Assembly (NCBI GenBank): GCA_011391405.1
Contig: JAABQQ010000260.1
Location: 1 to 64,000 of the forward strand
From: Gammaproteobacteria bacterium
GTDB lineage: Bacteria; Pseudomonadota; Gammaproteobacteria; Steroidobacterales; Steroidobacteraceae
Length of the DNA: 64,000 nt
Direction of reading: 5' to 3'
Both the position numbers and the translations under genes were made by a program. Positions 26,185-35,723 of this stretch are shown piece after piece (the stretch's first letter is position 1; the number at the start of each line of letters is the position of its first letter). The notes beneath the pieces are model-generated. The model was given only the letters and a program-made list of their open reading frames with translations, searched no databases and was not told the DNA's origin.

Positions 26185-26964
26185 ATGTGCCTGCTCGTGC
26201 TCGCATGGAAGTCACACCCGCGCTATCGGCTGATCGTGGCCGCAAACCGCGACGAGTTCCATGACCGTCCGACCGCCCCGCTGGGCTGGTGGCCCGACGA
26301 CTCACGCATTCTCGCTGGCCGCGACCTGCGCGGATCCGGCACGTGGCTGGGCGCGGCGCGATCGGGCCGGTTCGGCGTCGTCACCAATTTCCGTGAGCTC
26401 GAGCGACCCGCAACGGACGCGCCATCGCGCGGCGACCTCGTGAGGCGATTCCTGTCCGAAGCGATCTCGCCGCAGGAATACTTCGACGACCTGCGCGACC
26501 GCGCGCCTTCCTACGCGGGTTTCAATCTACTGCTCGGCGGGTCTCGCTCAGTCTATTACTACTCGAACCGCGATGGACTCGAAGCGAGACCGCTCGGGCG
26601 CGGCATCTACGGGCTCAGCAACCACTGGCTCGATTCGCCCTGGCCCAAGTTGCTGCGCACGCGGACGCGGCTGTCGGAACTGATCGCGGCCGATGCCGTC
26701 GAACCTGAAGCGCTGTTCGCGCTGCTGGCGGATCGCTTACCCGCCGACGTCGACGAGACGCCGAACACCGGCCTGCCGCCTGGGTGGGAGCGCGCCTTGT
26801 CCGCACCCTTCGTCGTGCACGACAGTTATGGCACGCGCTGCTCGTCCGTGCTGCTCGTCGAGCACGACGGCCGGACGACGCTGTGCGAGCGCAGGTTCGA
26901 CGAAGGCGGCAACACGACCGGTGCGACGCGACTCGAATTCGCAAGCGCCGACGCACCCGAATGA
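26185..26964 (+). CDS. TANGO2/NRDE-family protein
   Basis: 259 residues. It starts MCLLVLAWKSHPRYRLIVAANRDEF, containing the NRDE motif that names the family, with Cys2 in the position of an N-terminal nucleophile. GRDLRGSGTWLG and VTNFRE are further conserved blocks. Human TANGO2 has been linked to haem and lipid handling; the bacterial role is not defined. The stop overlaps the tamA start. Confidence 0.85.
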   Translation: MCLLVLAWKSHPRYRLIVAANRDEFHDRPTAPLGWWPDDSRILAGRDLRGSGTWLGAARSGRFGVVTNFRELERPATDAPSRGDLVRRFLSEAISPQEYFDDLRDRAPSYAGFNLLLGGSRSVYYYSNRDGLEARPLGRGIYGLSNHWLDSPWPKLLRTRTRLSELIAADAVEPEALFALLADRLPADVDETPNTGLPPGWERALSAPFVVHDSYGTRCSSVLLVEHDGRTTLCERRFDEGGNTTGATRLEFASADAPE

Positions 26965-28769
26965 TGTCGATCGATGCGCACCGGCCTGGAGCACTGGTGA
27001 GCCTGCTGGGGCTACTGCTGCTGGCCTGCGCACTGGGGTGGACGGGGAAGGCGCTTGCGGCAGCGCCCAGGGAACGCATCGAGATCAAGATCGATGGCGT
27101 ACCGGACGACATGGCGGCCAACGTCCGCTCGTACCTGACTCTGTCCCGTTATGTGACCCGCGACGACCTGACCGACCCGCAGGTGCGGCGACTTGCCGAC
27201 CGTGCCGTGGACGAAGCCGCCGACGCACTGCGTCCTTTCGGGTTTTACGCGCCGACCATCCGCAGCCGGACGAGCCGCGACGATCCCAAGTGGATCGTGC
27301 GCCTGAAGATCGTCCCCGGCGAACCCGTGCGCATGAAAAATGTCGAGGTCGAGATCATCGGCGCCGGTGCGGTGGACAAGTCGCTGCTGCAGGTCGTCGC
27401 CGAGACGACGCTCAAGACCGGCACGCGCCTCGACCACGCCAGTTACGAGGCACTCAAGGCGTCATTGATGCGCACCGCGCGCGATCGAGGCTTTCTCGAC
27501 GCCACGCTGACGCGCCGCGAGCTGATCGTGAATCCCACCGACCTGACGGCGGATGCCCGCATCACGCTCGAGACCGGCGGTCGCTACGAATTCGGCGCCC
27601 TGGAACTCGACCAGGACATCATTCGGGACGACCTGATGCGGGCCTTCGTGCGTTTCTCGCCGGGCCAGCCGTTTTCACCTGAGGCAATGAACAGCACGCA
27701 GTTCGCGCTCGAGGACAGCAATTACTTTTCGTCGGTCGTCGTTACTCAGGGTGAACGCGACCGGACAAACCTGACGGTTCCGGTGAAGATCCACGTCGAG
27801 CCGATCAAGCGCAATCGCTACGCCGTGAATGCAGGTTACGGCACCGACACCGGCATCCGCGGCCAGTTCACCTGGGACAACCGGCTGGTCAATACCAACG
27901 GCCACCGGTCGCGCGTCGAACTCACGGCCTCCGAAATCCGCTACGAGGCCCTCGTTCGCTACGTGATTCCGGTCGGCGACCCGAGCCTCGAAAAACTCGA
28001 GTTCTCGCTTGGCTACATCGATGAAGACATTGGCGATCTCAGGAGCCAGCGCACCGAGCTCACCGGTGGCCTGACGCAGGTCTTCGGACGCTGGCAGCAG
28101 GTGATGTTCCTGAAGCTCAACGATGAACGCACGATCTATCCCGACGGCGGTTCAAACGATGCCCTGCTGCTGATCCCGGGCATCAGCTATGCGAGCCTGC
28201 CGCCGAACTTCCTGACGGGATGGGTGCGTGACGCAGCGTATTACGTCGAGTTGAGCGGCAGTCCGGCAACGCTGGGATCCGATGCTTCCTACCTGCGCTT
28301 CTATGGCCGGGCCGAGCGTGTGTGGCCGATCCATGGACCGTGGTACGTCCGTGGTCGCGCAGAATTCGGCACCAGCTGGGTGGAGGATTTCTCCGAGTTA
28401 CCTGCCTCGCAGCGATTCTTCGCCGGTGGCGACCGCAGCGTTCGCGGCTTCGCGATCAACTCACTGAGCCCCCCGCTGCCGGCAAGCGAGACAAAGGCCG
28501 GCGCCTCGTCGGGCCAGGGTGGCGGCGGCGAGCACAAGGTGGTCGCCAGCATCGAGTTCGAACGCGATTTTCGGCGCAACTTCCGCGGTGCCGTGTTTTT
28601 CGACACGGGCAACGCGTTCAACGACTGGAGCGCACCGCTCGAGTATTCGGTCGGCGTCGGCGTGCGCTGGAGACTGCCGATGCTCATGATCGGCTTCGAC
28701 GTGGCGCAGGCGCTGTCGCAGTCCGATCTCAAGCCGCGCCTCCACCTGAACATCACGCAGGTGCTGTAG
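26961..28769 (+). CDS. tamA: Translocation and assembly module subunit TamA
   Basis: 602-residue outer-membrane protein of the Omp85 family. A signal peptide (residues about 10-34, ending ALAAA) is followed by three POTRA domains (about 40-265) and a C-terminal 16-strand barrel. The barrel has the RFFAGGDRSVRGF motif of the family's lid loop and ends in a strand finishing LHLNITQVL. With TamB it forms the bridge used for autotransporter insertion and lipid traffic to the outer membrane. The start ATG overlaps the preceding stop; tamB follows one base later. Confidence 0.94.
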   Translation: MMSIDAHRPGALVSLLGLLLLACALGWTGKALAAAPRERIEIKIDGVPDDMAANVRSYLTLSRYVTRDDLTDPQVRRLADRAVDEAADALRPFGFYAPTIRSRTSRDDPKWIVRLKIVPGEPVRMKNVEVEIIGAGAVDKSLLQVVAETTLKTGTRLDHASYEALKASLMRTARDRGFLDATLTRRELIVNPTDLTADARITLETGGRYEFGALELDQDIIRDDLMRAFVRFSPGQPFSPEAMNSTQFALEDSNYFSSVVVTQGERDRTNLTVPVKIHVEPIKRNRYAVNAGYGTDTGIRGQFTWDNRLVNTNGHRSRVELTASEIRYEALVRYVIPVGDPSLEKLEFSLGYIDEDIGDLRSQRTELTGGLTQVFGRWQQVMFLKLNDERTIYPDGGSNDALLLIPGISYASLPPNFLTGWVRDAAYYVELSGSPATLGSDASYLRFYGRAERVWPIHGPWYVRGRAEFGTSWVEDFSELPASQRFFAGGDRSVRGFAINSLSPPLPASETKAGASSGQGGGGEHKVVASIEFERDFRRNFRGAVFFDTGNAFNDWSAPLEYSVGVGVRWRLPMLMIGFDVAQALSQSDLKPRLHLNITQVL

Positions 28770-28770
28770 C

Positions 28771-31700
28771 GTGCGCCGTCGTTCCGTCGTGTTCCTCGGA
28801 GTGCTGCTGGCGCTGGCCGGCAGCGTCGCGCTGTTCCTGCACTGGTTGCTCTTTACGCAGCAGGGCCTGGAGTTCGCGATCGCGCAGCTGGGCCGCTTGC
28901 CCACCGTCAAAATCGAAGTGCACGGCGCGCGAGGCTCAATCGCGGGACCCTTGACGGCGGACAGCGTCACCGTCGATCACGAAGCAGCGCACGTCGTTGC
29001 GCGCGGCCTGGCCGTGAGCCCGGAACCGAGCGGCCTGGTCGTCGGCCACTTCGGGCTCGAAGGACTGACGGTGTCGCGCCTGGAGGTGACACTCAAGGAG
29101 CGGCCGCCGCAGCCCAGGAAGCCTCCGTATTTCCTGCCGGCCGGCTTGCACATCACGGCACCGGACTTCCGACTCGGCAACATCGCACTGACCTTGAAGA
29201 GCGGCCAGCGCATCGAAGCACGCTCAGCCCGAGGTTCACTCAGCGTGACGCGCTGGCGGCTCGACCTCGACCCCGTCGACGTGCACGGACCGGACGGACG
29301 GATCAGCGGCAACCTGGTTCTGCGCGCCTCTGAGCCGCTCGGCCTGCGCACCGACCTGCGTGGGGAATGGCGGCTGCCCGGCGACGCGTTCGAATATCGC
29401 TTCCGTGTCGTGACGCGAGGTAATCTCGACCGCCTCGGTGCGGATGTCTATCTCGACGCGCCGGCAAAACTGAGGTTTGCGGGCACGTTGCTCGACCTGA
29501 CGGAGCAACCGCGGGCGAAGGGCACGTTCCGCATGACCGCGTTCGATGGCTCGCCCTGGGTACCTGCCGGGCGCTTTCCGCCATTGACGGGCACGATCAC
29601 GCTCGCCGCGGGCCTCGCGTCGCTCGGGGTCGACGGGACGCTGACCTCGCCGGCACTGCCGAACCAGCAACTGCGCGTGCAGGGCGCGGGGCGATGGGAA
29701 GAGCGGACGATTTCGCTTGCCAACCTGCAGGTATGGCTGCCACGCATGGGGCTCGCCGTGACTTCGAGCGGCACGATCAAGCTGCCCGATGCAGATGCGC
29801 CGGAAGGCACGCTGCCGCTGCTCGCCCTGAACGGCGACTGGTCGGCGCTACAATGGCCCATCGCGCTCGACGGCGAACCCGTCGTGAAAAGCCAGCAGGG
29901 CGTGTACACGCTCGAAGGTTCGCTGCCGTACCGGTTCTCGACGCGCGCCCAGGTTGAAGGCCCCGACATTCCGTCGACCAGCTTCGAGGCGGCCGGCGTC
30001 GTCAACAAGACAGGCGTCGTTCTCGATCGCTTCGATGGTTACGCGTTGCGCGGGCGGATCAACGGTCGCGGCGCGCTGTCGTGGTCGGATAACCAGGCGT
30101 GGAGTTTCGACGTCGACGCACAGGGGCTGGCGATCAGCGAATTGCGACCGGGCGTCGAGGGCCGCGTCAGTGCGAAGGGCACGATCTCGGGCGCAGGGCT
30201 CAGCGCAGCAGCGCCGTGGACGGCGCGACTCACGTCACTGTCCGGCACGATGTTCGGCCGGCCGCTGACCGGGCGCGGTGAGATCGCGCACCGCAACGGC
30301 ATGTTCGACCTCCGGGGCGTTCGCATTGCGAACGGCACCTCCTTCGTCGACCTCGACGGTCGCGTCGGCGCGAACGCGCTTGACCTGGGCTGGAACGTCG
30401 ACCTGCGTTCGCTGGCCATCGTCCTGCCTGGCATGACTGGAACACTCGTCTCGCGCGGCACGGCTCGCGGAACGCCGTCCCGTCCCGTCGTTGCCGGCAC
30501 CGCACGCATGCGGCATTTCGATTACGCCGGCGTGCAGGTCGCGAGCTTTGACGCCGAGGCTGACATCGACTCGAGCGACCAGCGTCGTTCGAGTGTCATG
30601 TTCAGCGCCACGACCATCGATGCGGCCGGACTCGCGTTCGACTTCGCGCGCGGCAGCCTCGATGGCTTCGTCGGCGAGCACCGGATCACGCTCGACTTCG
30701 CCTCACCGGGCGACCCCGAGCGCCGCATCGCCGAATTCCGCGGCGAATTCGTCGCCGAAGGCGGCTACGACCTGACGAGCAGTCAATGGGCTGGAGACCT
30801 GACGCAGGCCGACATCCAGTTCACCGAAGGCAACGCGCGACTGATCCAGCCGGCGGCACTGGTGCTCGGCCCGGCGCTGCAGCGCACGGCGCCGCTGTGC
30901 CTGCGCACGGACCAGGACTCGCGGTTGTGCATCGAGGGCGAACGTCATCCGCAGCCCCTGTCGTGGCGCGTGCTCTACAGCGCGGAGGACTGGCCGTTGC
31001 AACGCATCCTGCGATCGCTGCTCGGGTGGCGCGAATTCGACGGCCGGCTGCAGGCGAGCGGCTGGGCGGAAAAGTCGCCGGGCAAGGAGTGGATCGGCGG
31101 TTCGACGCTGCTCGTGCACGAACCTACCATCAACGTGCAGCGCAACAAGTTCCGCGTCGAGCGCATCCGGCTGGGCAGCAGCCGCTTCGATTTGCTGGCC
31201 GAACCCACGCAGATTCGTGCGACCCTCGACATCGACATCGACGAAACCACGAAAGTGCAGGGCGCTGCGCTGGTGCAACGGCACGCGGGCGCACCGCTCG
31301 ACTCGACATTGACCGGACACATCAAGGGGACGTCCGAAGCGATCAAGGTCCTGCCGTTGCTGGTGCCAGAGATCGATCGAGCGGCCGGCCGGCTCGAAGG
31401 CAACGTCTTGCTGGGCGGGACGGTCGGCCAGCCGACGTTCAATGGCGACTTTCAGGTGCGCGACGGCGTGCTGGAACTCTATCGAACCAACCTGAAGATT
31501 TCGGCGCTGCAGGCCGATGGCTCGTTCGACGGCGATGCACTCACGTTCGACGCGAAGGGCGAGACCGCCAAGGGCAAGCTGACGATCGACGGCAACTTCA
31601 CCTGGCCGGAAGGCGTCATGACCGGCTCCATGCGGTTGCGCGGCGACCAGCTGCTGGTGGCGGACACGCCGGAGCTGCGCGTCCTCGCCTCGCCCGACAT

Positions 31701-32571
31701 CGTGTTGCACGCAGGCGCGAGCGGATTTGAGGTCGAAGGCGAGGTGAAGATTCCGAACGCGCGGATTTCACCACGCGAGATCACAACCTCGGTCAGCACG
31801 TCACCCGACGAGCGCATCGTCGGCCTCCCGGACGTCGAGGACACGGAACCGTCATCGGCCGACCGGGTCACGAGCCGGATCAGGGTTGTGCTGGGCGATG
31901 CCGTGCGTGTGGATGCTTACGGCCTCAAGGCACGCCTGGAAGGCAGCGTGACGGTGTCGACGGTGCCGGACGACGTGCCGCGCGGCAACGGCGTCATCCG
32001 GGTCGCCGAAGGTCAGTACAGGGCGTTCGGTCAGGACGTACGCATCACGAGGGGCACGTTGTCGTTCAACGACTCGCCGCTCAACGAGCCGGTGCTCGAC
32101 ATCGTGGCCGAACGCAAGATCAGAGATGCTGACATTACCGTGGCGGTCAACGTGCGCGGGACGATCGCGCAGCCCTTCGTCACGATCACTTCGCAGCCGT
32201 CGATGTCGAGCAACGAGGCCTTGTCGTACTTGCTGACGGGGCGTTCGATCGACACGCTGCAATCCGGCGAGGCCGCGAACGTCAACCAGGCGGCAGAGAG
32301 CCTCGCGGTGAGCGGCGGCGGGCTGTTGCTCGGCGGCCTCGGCACGCGCCTCGGGCTGGACGAGGTGTCCGTCGAACGGACCGGCGAAGACGACACGTCG
32401 GTGGTGCTGGGCAAGGCGCTGTCGCCGGACCTGTACGTGAGCTATGGCATCTCGATTGCCGAGGCGATCAATACCATCAAACTCAGATACACCCTGAACG
32501 AACGGTGGTCGTTGAAGGCCGAGGCGGGCATCGAGCAGAGCGCGGATATCGAGTATCGGATTGAGCGGTAG
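28771..32571 (+). CDS. tamB: Translocation and assembly module subunit TamB
   Basis: 1266 residues, the usual size. A single N-terminal signal anchor (about 5-30, VVFLGVLLALAGSVALFLHWLL) is followed by FTQQGLEFAIAQLGRL, the family opening. The bulk is beta-repeat sequence forming the lipid-conducting periplasmic groove of the AsmA-like bridge family. The DUF490 C-terminal domain (about 930-1266) includes SNEALSYLLTGRS and ends in SIDTLQ... and RYTLNERWSLKAEAG, which docks to TamA. It starts with GTG directly after tamA. Confidence 0.94.
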   Translation: MRRRSVVFLGVLLALAGSVALFLHWLLFTQQGLEFAIAQLGRLPTVKIEVHGARGSIAGPLTADSVTVDHEAAHVVARGLAVSPEPSGLVVGHFGLEGLTVSRLEVTLKERPPQPRKPPYFLPAGLHITAPDFRLGNIALTLKSGQRIEARSARGSLSVTRWRLDLDPVDVHGPDGRISGNLVLRASEPLGLRTDLRGEWRLPGDAFEYRFRVVTRGNLDRLGADVYLDAPAKLRFAGTLLDLTEQPRAKGTFRMTAFDGSPWVPAGRFPPLTGTITLAAGLASLGVDGTLTSPALPNQQLRVQGAGRWEERTISLANLQVWLPRMGLAVTSSGTIKLPDADAPEGTLPLLALNGDWSALQWPIALDGEPVVKSQQGVYTLEGSLPYRFSTRAQVEGPDIPSTSFEAAGVVNKTGVVLDRFDGYALRGRINGRGALSWSDNQAWSFDVDAQGLAISELRPGVEGRVSAKGTISGAGLSAAAPWTARLTSLSGTMFGRPLTGRGEIAHRNGMFDLRGVRIANGTSFVDLDGRVGANALDLGWNVDLRSLAIVLPGMTGTLVSRGTARGTPSRPVVAGTARMRHFDYAGVQVASFDAEADIDSSDQRRSSVMFSATTIDAAGLAFDFARGSLDGFVGEHRITLDFASPGDPERRIAEFRGEFVAEGGYDLTSSQWAGDLTQADIQFTEGNARLIQPAALVLGPALQRTAPLCLRTDQDSRLCIEGERHPQPLSWRVLYSAEDWPLQRILRSLLGWREFDGRLQASGWAEKSPGKEWIGGSTLLVHEPTINVQRNKFRVERIRLGSSRFDLLAEPTQIRATLDIDIDETTKVQGAALVQRHAGAPLDSTLTGHIKGTSEAIKVLPLLVPEIDRAAGRLEGNVLLGGTVGQPTFNGDFQVRDGVLELYRTNLKISALQADGSFDGDALTFDAKGETAKGKLTIDGNFTWPEGVMTGSMRLRGDQLLVADTPELRVLASPDIVLHAGASGFEVEGEVKIPNARISPREITTSVSTSPDERIVGLPDVEDTEPSSADRVTSRIRVVLGDAVRVDAYGLKARLEGSVTVSTVPDDVPRGNGVIRVAEGQYRAFGQDVRITRGTLSFNDSPLNEPVLDIVAERKIRDADITVAVNVRGTIAQPFVTITSQPSMSSNEALSYLLTGRSIDTLQSGEAANVNQAAESLAVSGGGLLLGGLGTRLGLDEVSVERTGEDDTSVVLGKALSPDLYVSYGISIAEAINTIKLRYTLNERWSLKAEAGIEQSADIEYRIER

Positions 32572-32744
32572 CCGTTGTCCCGCTTTCGGGTCGTTGGTCG
32601 TAGGGGGGGTCCGCCTTGACGTCACGCGCGTGGGCGGCGCATGCAGCCGCACCGCGTTCGTGGAGCACGGCCTCAGATGGCAACCCAAAGTTCGGTCAGG
32701 TGGATCGTTGAACTTCATGGCGCAGGACGTGTGCCTGGAGTGGC

Positions 32745-33662
32745 TCATCGGGTTTCCAAGTGTGGACCCAGTCTGCGAAGCAACAGAGCGTGTGCCCAGT
32801 CCATGAAAGCCTGGATGCGGGCTGCGCGCTTGCGTGCAGTAGGCGTCACCAGGTGCAGCGGCAACGAGGGGCACTGCCAGCCCGGCAGCACCTGCACGAG
32901 TGCACCGCTGGTCATATAGTGGCTGGCGACGAACTCCGCCAGCACCACCAGGCCCAGCCCGTCTAGCCCCGCGCTCAAAGCCGCCGCGCTGTCGGTTGTC
33001 ACGAACCTGGCCGGCACGTCGTACTCGGCGACTTGGCCTTCGCGTTCGAGTCGCACCGGCCGCAACTTGCCCGTCGAGGCCAGCACATAGCCGATCTGCT
33101 GATGGTCGATGAGGTCGTCGGGTGTGGCGGGCAGGCCGTGAACGTCGATGTATTGCGGTGCCGCGCAGAGAACGAAGCGCAGTTCGCCAACGTGGCGGGC
33201 CGACAATTGAGAGTCCGGCAGCACTCCGCCGCGCAACGCACAGTCCACGCCCTCCTGGACCAAGTCGACCGTGCGATCGCTACAACCCAGTTCGATGGTG
33301 ATCCTTGGGTGGCGCTCGAGGAAGCCGCGGATCTCCGGGGCGAACAGCAGCCGGCCCATGGCCACCGGCACGTTCACACGCAGGTGGCCCGCGGGTGCGC
33401 TGGTCCCCTTGCGTAGCATTGCCTCCACTTCATCGACCTGTTCGAGGATCGTGCAGGCATGCTGGTAGTACGCCAGCCCCTCGGCCGTTGGCGTAACCGA
33501 GCGTGTCGTACGCGTCAGCAGCCGTGTGCCGAGCTTGTCCTCGAGTTGCTGGATCTGCTGGCTGACGGTGGCTTTGTGCAGGTTCAGCTGCTGGGCGGCC
33601 CTGGTGTAGCTGCCGCTGTCCACGACCTGAATGAAGGCTCGCATCGCATCAAAACGGTCCAT
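32745..33662 (-). CDS. LysR-family transcriptional regulator
   Basis: 305 residues. The N-terminal winged helix-turn-helix is MDRFDAMRAFIQVVDSGSYTRAAQQLNLHKATVSQQIQQLED, followed by a LysR substrate-binding domain. It is close to the group that often controls divergent oxidoreductase genes. Strong AGGAGGAA precedes the ATG at 33662. The 129-bp region to the divergent monooxygenase-like gene is the likely target. The effector is unknown. Confidence 0.92.
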   Translation of the reverse strand: MDRFDAMRAFIQVVDSGSYTRAAQQLNLHKATVSQQIQQLEDKLGTRLLTRTTRSVTPTAEGLAYYQHACTILEQVDEVEAMLRKGTSAPAGHLRVNVPVAMGRLLFAPEIRGFLERHPRITIELGCSDRTVDLVQEGVDCALRGGVLPDSQLSARHVGELRFVLCAAPQYIDVHGLPATPDDLIDHQQIGYVLASTGKLRPVRLEREGQVAEYDVPARFVTTDSAAALSAGLDGLGLVVLAEFVASHYMTSGALVQVLPGWQCPSLPLHLVTPTARKRAARIQAFMDWAHALLLRRLGPHLETR

Positions 33663-33791
33663 CGAGTTCCTCCTGTCGGGCTCTGGCGCGATTGTCGGCG
33701 ATCGCCCAACAGTGTGTCGACGGCTGCAAGCTAGGCAGCAAGGCCTGCGATTCTTAGAGTTCGGTGCATTACACATGACAGGAAACACCGA

Positions 33792-34160
33792 ATGCTGAAC
33801 CTTCGCCCCCTTGATGCCGCCTGTCCCATCGAACAGCAGTTGCAGAACTCGGCCACGCCGGTAGTGCTGGTCAACCTCTTCACCGTGGACGAGGCCGACA
33901 CCCCGGCTCTGATGGTCGCCTGGGAGAAGGATGCCAACTGGATGAAGCAGCAGCCCGGCTTCCTGTCCACGCAGTTGCATCGCGCTATCGGTGGCAGCTG
34001 CATGTTTATGAACTACGCAGTGTGGGAGTCGGTGGAGCACTTCCGCGCCGCCTTCACTCACGCCGACTTCGTCAGCGCAATGGCTTCCTACCCCTCCAGT
34101 GCGGTTGCACAGCCGCATCTATTTGTCAGGGTGGCGGTGCCCAACCTGTGCGCCGCCTGA
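33792..34160 (+). CDS. Antibiotic biosynthesis monooxygenase (ABM)-domain protein
   Basis: 122 residues forming one dimeric ferredoxin-like ABM domain: TPVVLVNLFTVDEADTPALMVAWEKDANWMKQQPGFLSTQLHRA, then FMNYAVWESVEHFRAAFTHADF. The family covers quinol monooxygenases and haem-degrading enzymes; substrate unknown. AGGAAAC lies before the ATG. It is divergent from the LysR regulator and followed 25 bp later by a small membrane protein, a typical LysR-controlled pair. Confidence 0.8.
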   Translation: MLNLRPLDAACPIEQQLQNSATPVVLVNLFTVDEADTPALMVAWEKDANWMKQQPGFLSTQLHRAIGGSCMFMNYAVWESVEHFRAAFTHADFVSAMASYPSSAVAQPHLFVRVAVPNLCAA

Positions 34161-34185
34161 GCTTGCCTAAGCTGAAAGGACTTTT

Positions 34186-34650
34186 ATGCCCAAGTTTGCC
34201 CATCGCATTGCCGGGATCCTCGCCCCGCTTTGCATCGCCACCTTCTTCCTGTCCACCATCCTGGTCGAGCTGTTCGGCTCTCACGCCACGGTGGCGCAAT
34301 TGAAATCGCTCATCGTCACACCGGGACTCTGGATCCTGATTCCCGCCATGGCCGCTGCCGGCGGCAGCGGTATGTTGCTATCGAAGTCGCGCAAGGGCAG
34401 GCTAGTGAGCGCCAAGAAAACGCGCATGCCTTTCATCGCGGCCAATGGTCTGCTCGTACTGATGCCTTGCGCGATCGTCCTCAACCGTTGGGCCGCGGCT
34501 GGCTCGTTCGACACGACCTTCTATGTGGTGCAGGTCGTTGAGCTGATCGCCGGCGCGACCAACCTGACGCTTATGGGCCTCAACGTGCGTGACGGGCTGC
34601 GCATGACGGGTCGACTGCGCGTGACCCCGACGCCAGCGAAAGTCTCGTGA
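34186..34650 (+). CDS. Small four-helix membrane protein of unknown function
   Basis: 154 residues with four hydrophobic segments (about 8-30, 40-62, 82-102, 112-135) and a basic cytoplasmic loop SKSRKGRLVSAKKTR between helices two and three. AAGGA lies 6 bp before the ATG. It lies downstream of, and probably co-transcribed with, the ABM protein. No family assigned with confidence. Confidence 0.7.
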   Translation: MPKFAHRIAGILAPLCIATFFLSTILVELFGSHATVAQLKSLIVTPGLWILIPAMAAAGGSGMLLSKSRKGRLVSAKKTRMPFIAANGLLVLMPCAIVLNRWAAAGSFDTTFYVVQVVELIAGATNLTLMGLNVRDGLRMTGRLRVTPTPAKVS

Positions 34651-35016
34651 ACGGATCGACCATCGCGTAGCGAGAGCGGCCTGACGGACACAGACCGAGC
34701 ATCCGCTGCAGGTCGTTCTTTCGCCATCGACGCCCTTTCAGCGCACGGCACGCATCAAGGTGATCTCCACCGACAAATTTTGGTGACGGAGCCCTGGAAA
34801 CTGCCGGTCGCGACCCATCCGCAGCGGGTCGTGCGACGTGCCCTCGTCGACGTTGCATGCGCCGTGAGAATTCTCGGGCTTTGACGAGAATTCGCCCAGG
34901 CGCGGTCGGCCAGGCGTCCGTTCCGGGTCTGCTCCGGGCGAGCGTTTCTGCCTTTCCGCTAGCCCGGAGCAGACCCGGAACGGACGCCCCTGAACCCCAA
35001 TCGCCCAAGGCGAACC
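34651..35016. repeat. 366-bp spacer with two stem-loops, including a perfect 27-bp inverted repeat
   Basis: No gene is convincing here; the minus-strand frames look like degraded or shadow sequence. Two structures stand out. GAATTCTCG/CGAGAATTC is a perfect 9-bp inverted repeat with an 8-bp loop (34868-34893). A perfect 27-bp inverted repeat has arms at 34913-34939 and 34962-34988 and a 22-bp loop. Such a long perfect stem suggests a repetitive or mobile-type element rather than a terminator; no T-tract follows. Confidence 0.75.
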
Positions 35017-35640
35017 TCAATCAAAGTCCGTAGGAATCTGCGGCTGCAGGAAATGCAGCCGCATGCGCGTGACCTGCTGCGGCGTACACCGGCCGAGGGA
35101 CATGGGCGGCAGATCGTCCGGGTCGAAGAATTCGACGCCATCCGTCTCGTAACTGCCGCGAGCCTCGCCGCCTTCGATCTCGCAGAGGAAGAACGCCTTC
35201 CAGCTGTGATGCAGTGACGGCGTGTGCCCGTGCGCGTTGCGGTCATACAGCGCCGCGAGTTTGATCACCCGCACGCGATAACCCGACTCCTGCTCGATTT
35301 CCTTGCGGATGGCGGCGGACGGCGAGTCGTTCACGTCGGCCCAGCCACCGGGCAGGGTCCACAACCCATCCATCGTTTCACGCACCAGCAGCACCTTGCC
35401 GTCAGCTGGACGGAACGCCGCGCCGCGCACCTCGACCTTGGGCGTGACGTACCCGCCCTCCCGCGACCACTCGGCCCGCAGCTCGGCCGGATCGGCACCG
35501 GCGCCTGCGGCCAGCAGTTCCGATGCAATGCGCTCGATGGCTGCGTAGCGTTCGCGGTCGTACTCGTCCTTGCAGAAATGCAGGCCTGTGCGCGACAGCG
35601 CCTGCAGGCTGCGGAAGTGTTCCAGGCGCCGATCTTTCAT
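35017..35640 (-). CDS. Nudix hydrolase with Nudix_hydro_N domain
   Basis: 207 residues. The N-terminal 70 residues (LEHFRSLQALSRTGLHFCKDEYDRERYAAIERIASELL) match the helper domain found before some nucleoside-diphosphate Nudix enzymes. The Nudix box is GGWADVNDSPSAAIRKEIEQESGY, complete in its REUXEEXGU-equivalent part (here KEIEQESG), with Asp where the first Glu is expected. Likely substrates are nucleoside diphosphate derivatives such as ADP-ribose or CDP-choline. The start was placed at ATG 35640, divergent from argR. Confidence 0.82.
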   Translation of the reverse strand: MKDRRLEHFRSLQALSRTGLHFCKDEYDRERYAAIERIASELLAAGAGADPAELRAEWSREGGYVTPKVEVRGAAFRPADGKVLLVRETMDGLWTLPGGWADVNDSPSAAIRKEIEQESGYRVRVIKLAALYDRNAHGHTPSLHHSWKAFFLCEIEGGEARGSYETDGVEFFDPDDLPPMSLGRCTPQQVTRMRLHFLQPQIPTDFD

Positions 35641-35656
35641 TCCGGGAACTCCGGGC

Positions 35657-35702
35657 TTGACACGTCCTGCATAATTATGCACATTTGCGCACCTTTTATT
35701 CA
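35657..35702 (+). promoter_or_regulatory. argR promoter region with tandem ARG-box-like sites
   Basis: TTGACA at 35657-35662 is a consensus -35. TGCATAATTATGCA at 35668-35681 is a perfect 14-bp palindrome matching the ARG box core TGAAT-N4-ATTCA at 12 of 14 positions. A second half site, TTTT-ATTCA (35694-35702), lies where the second box of a tandem pair would be, with 21 bp centre to centre, the spacing used by the ArgR hexamer. The box overlaps the promoter, consistent with autorepression. Confidence 0.6.
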
Positions 35703-35723
35703 CCAAGATCGGACACAACGCCC

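Noticed and set aside
34521-35020. Degraded transposase or small genes on the minus strand in the spacer
   Set aside because: The frames show no recognisable domain and overlap long hairpins; not enough to call a pseudogene.
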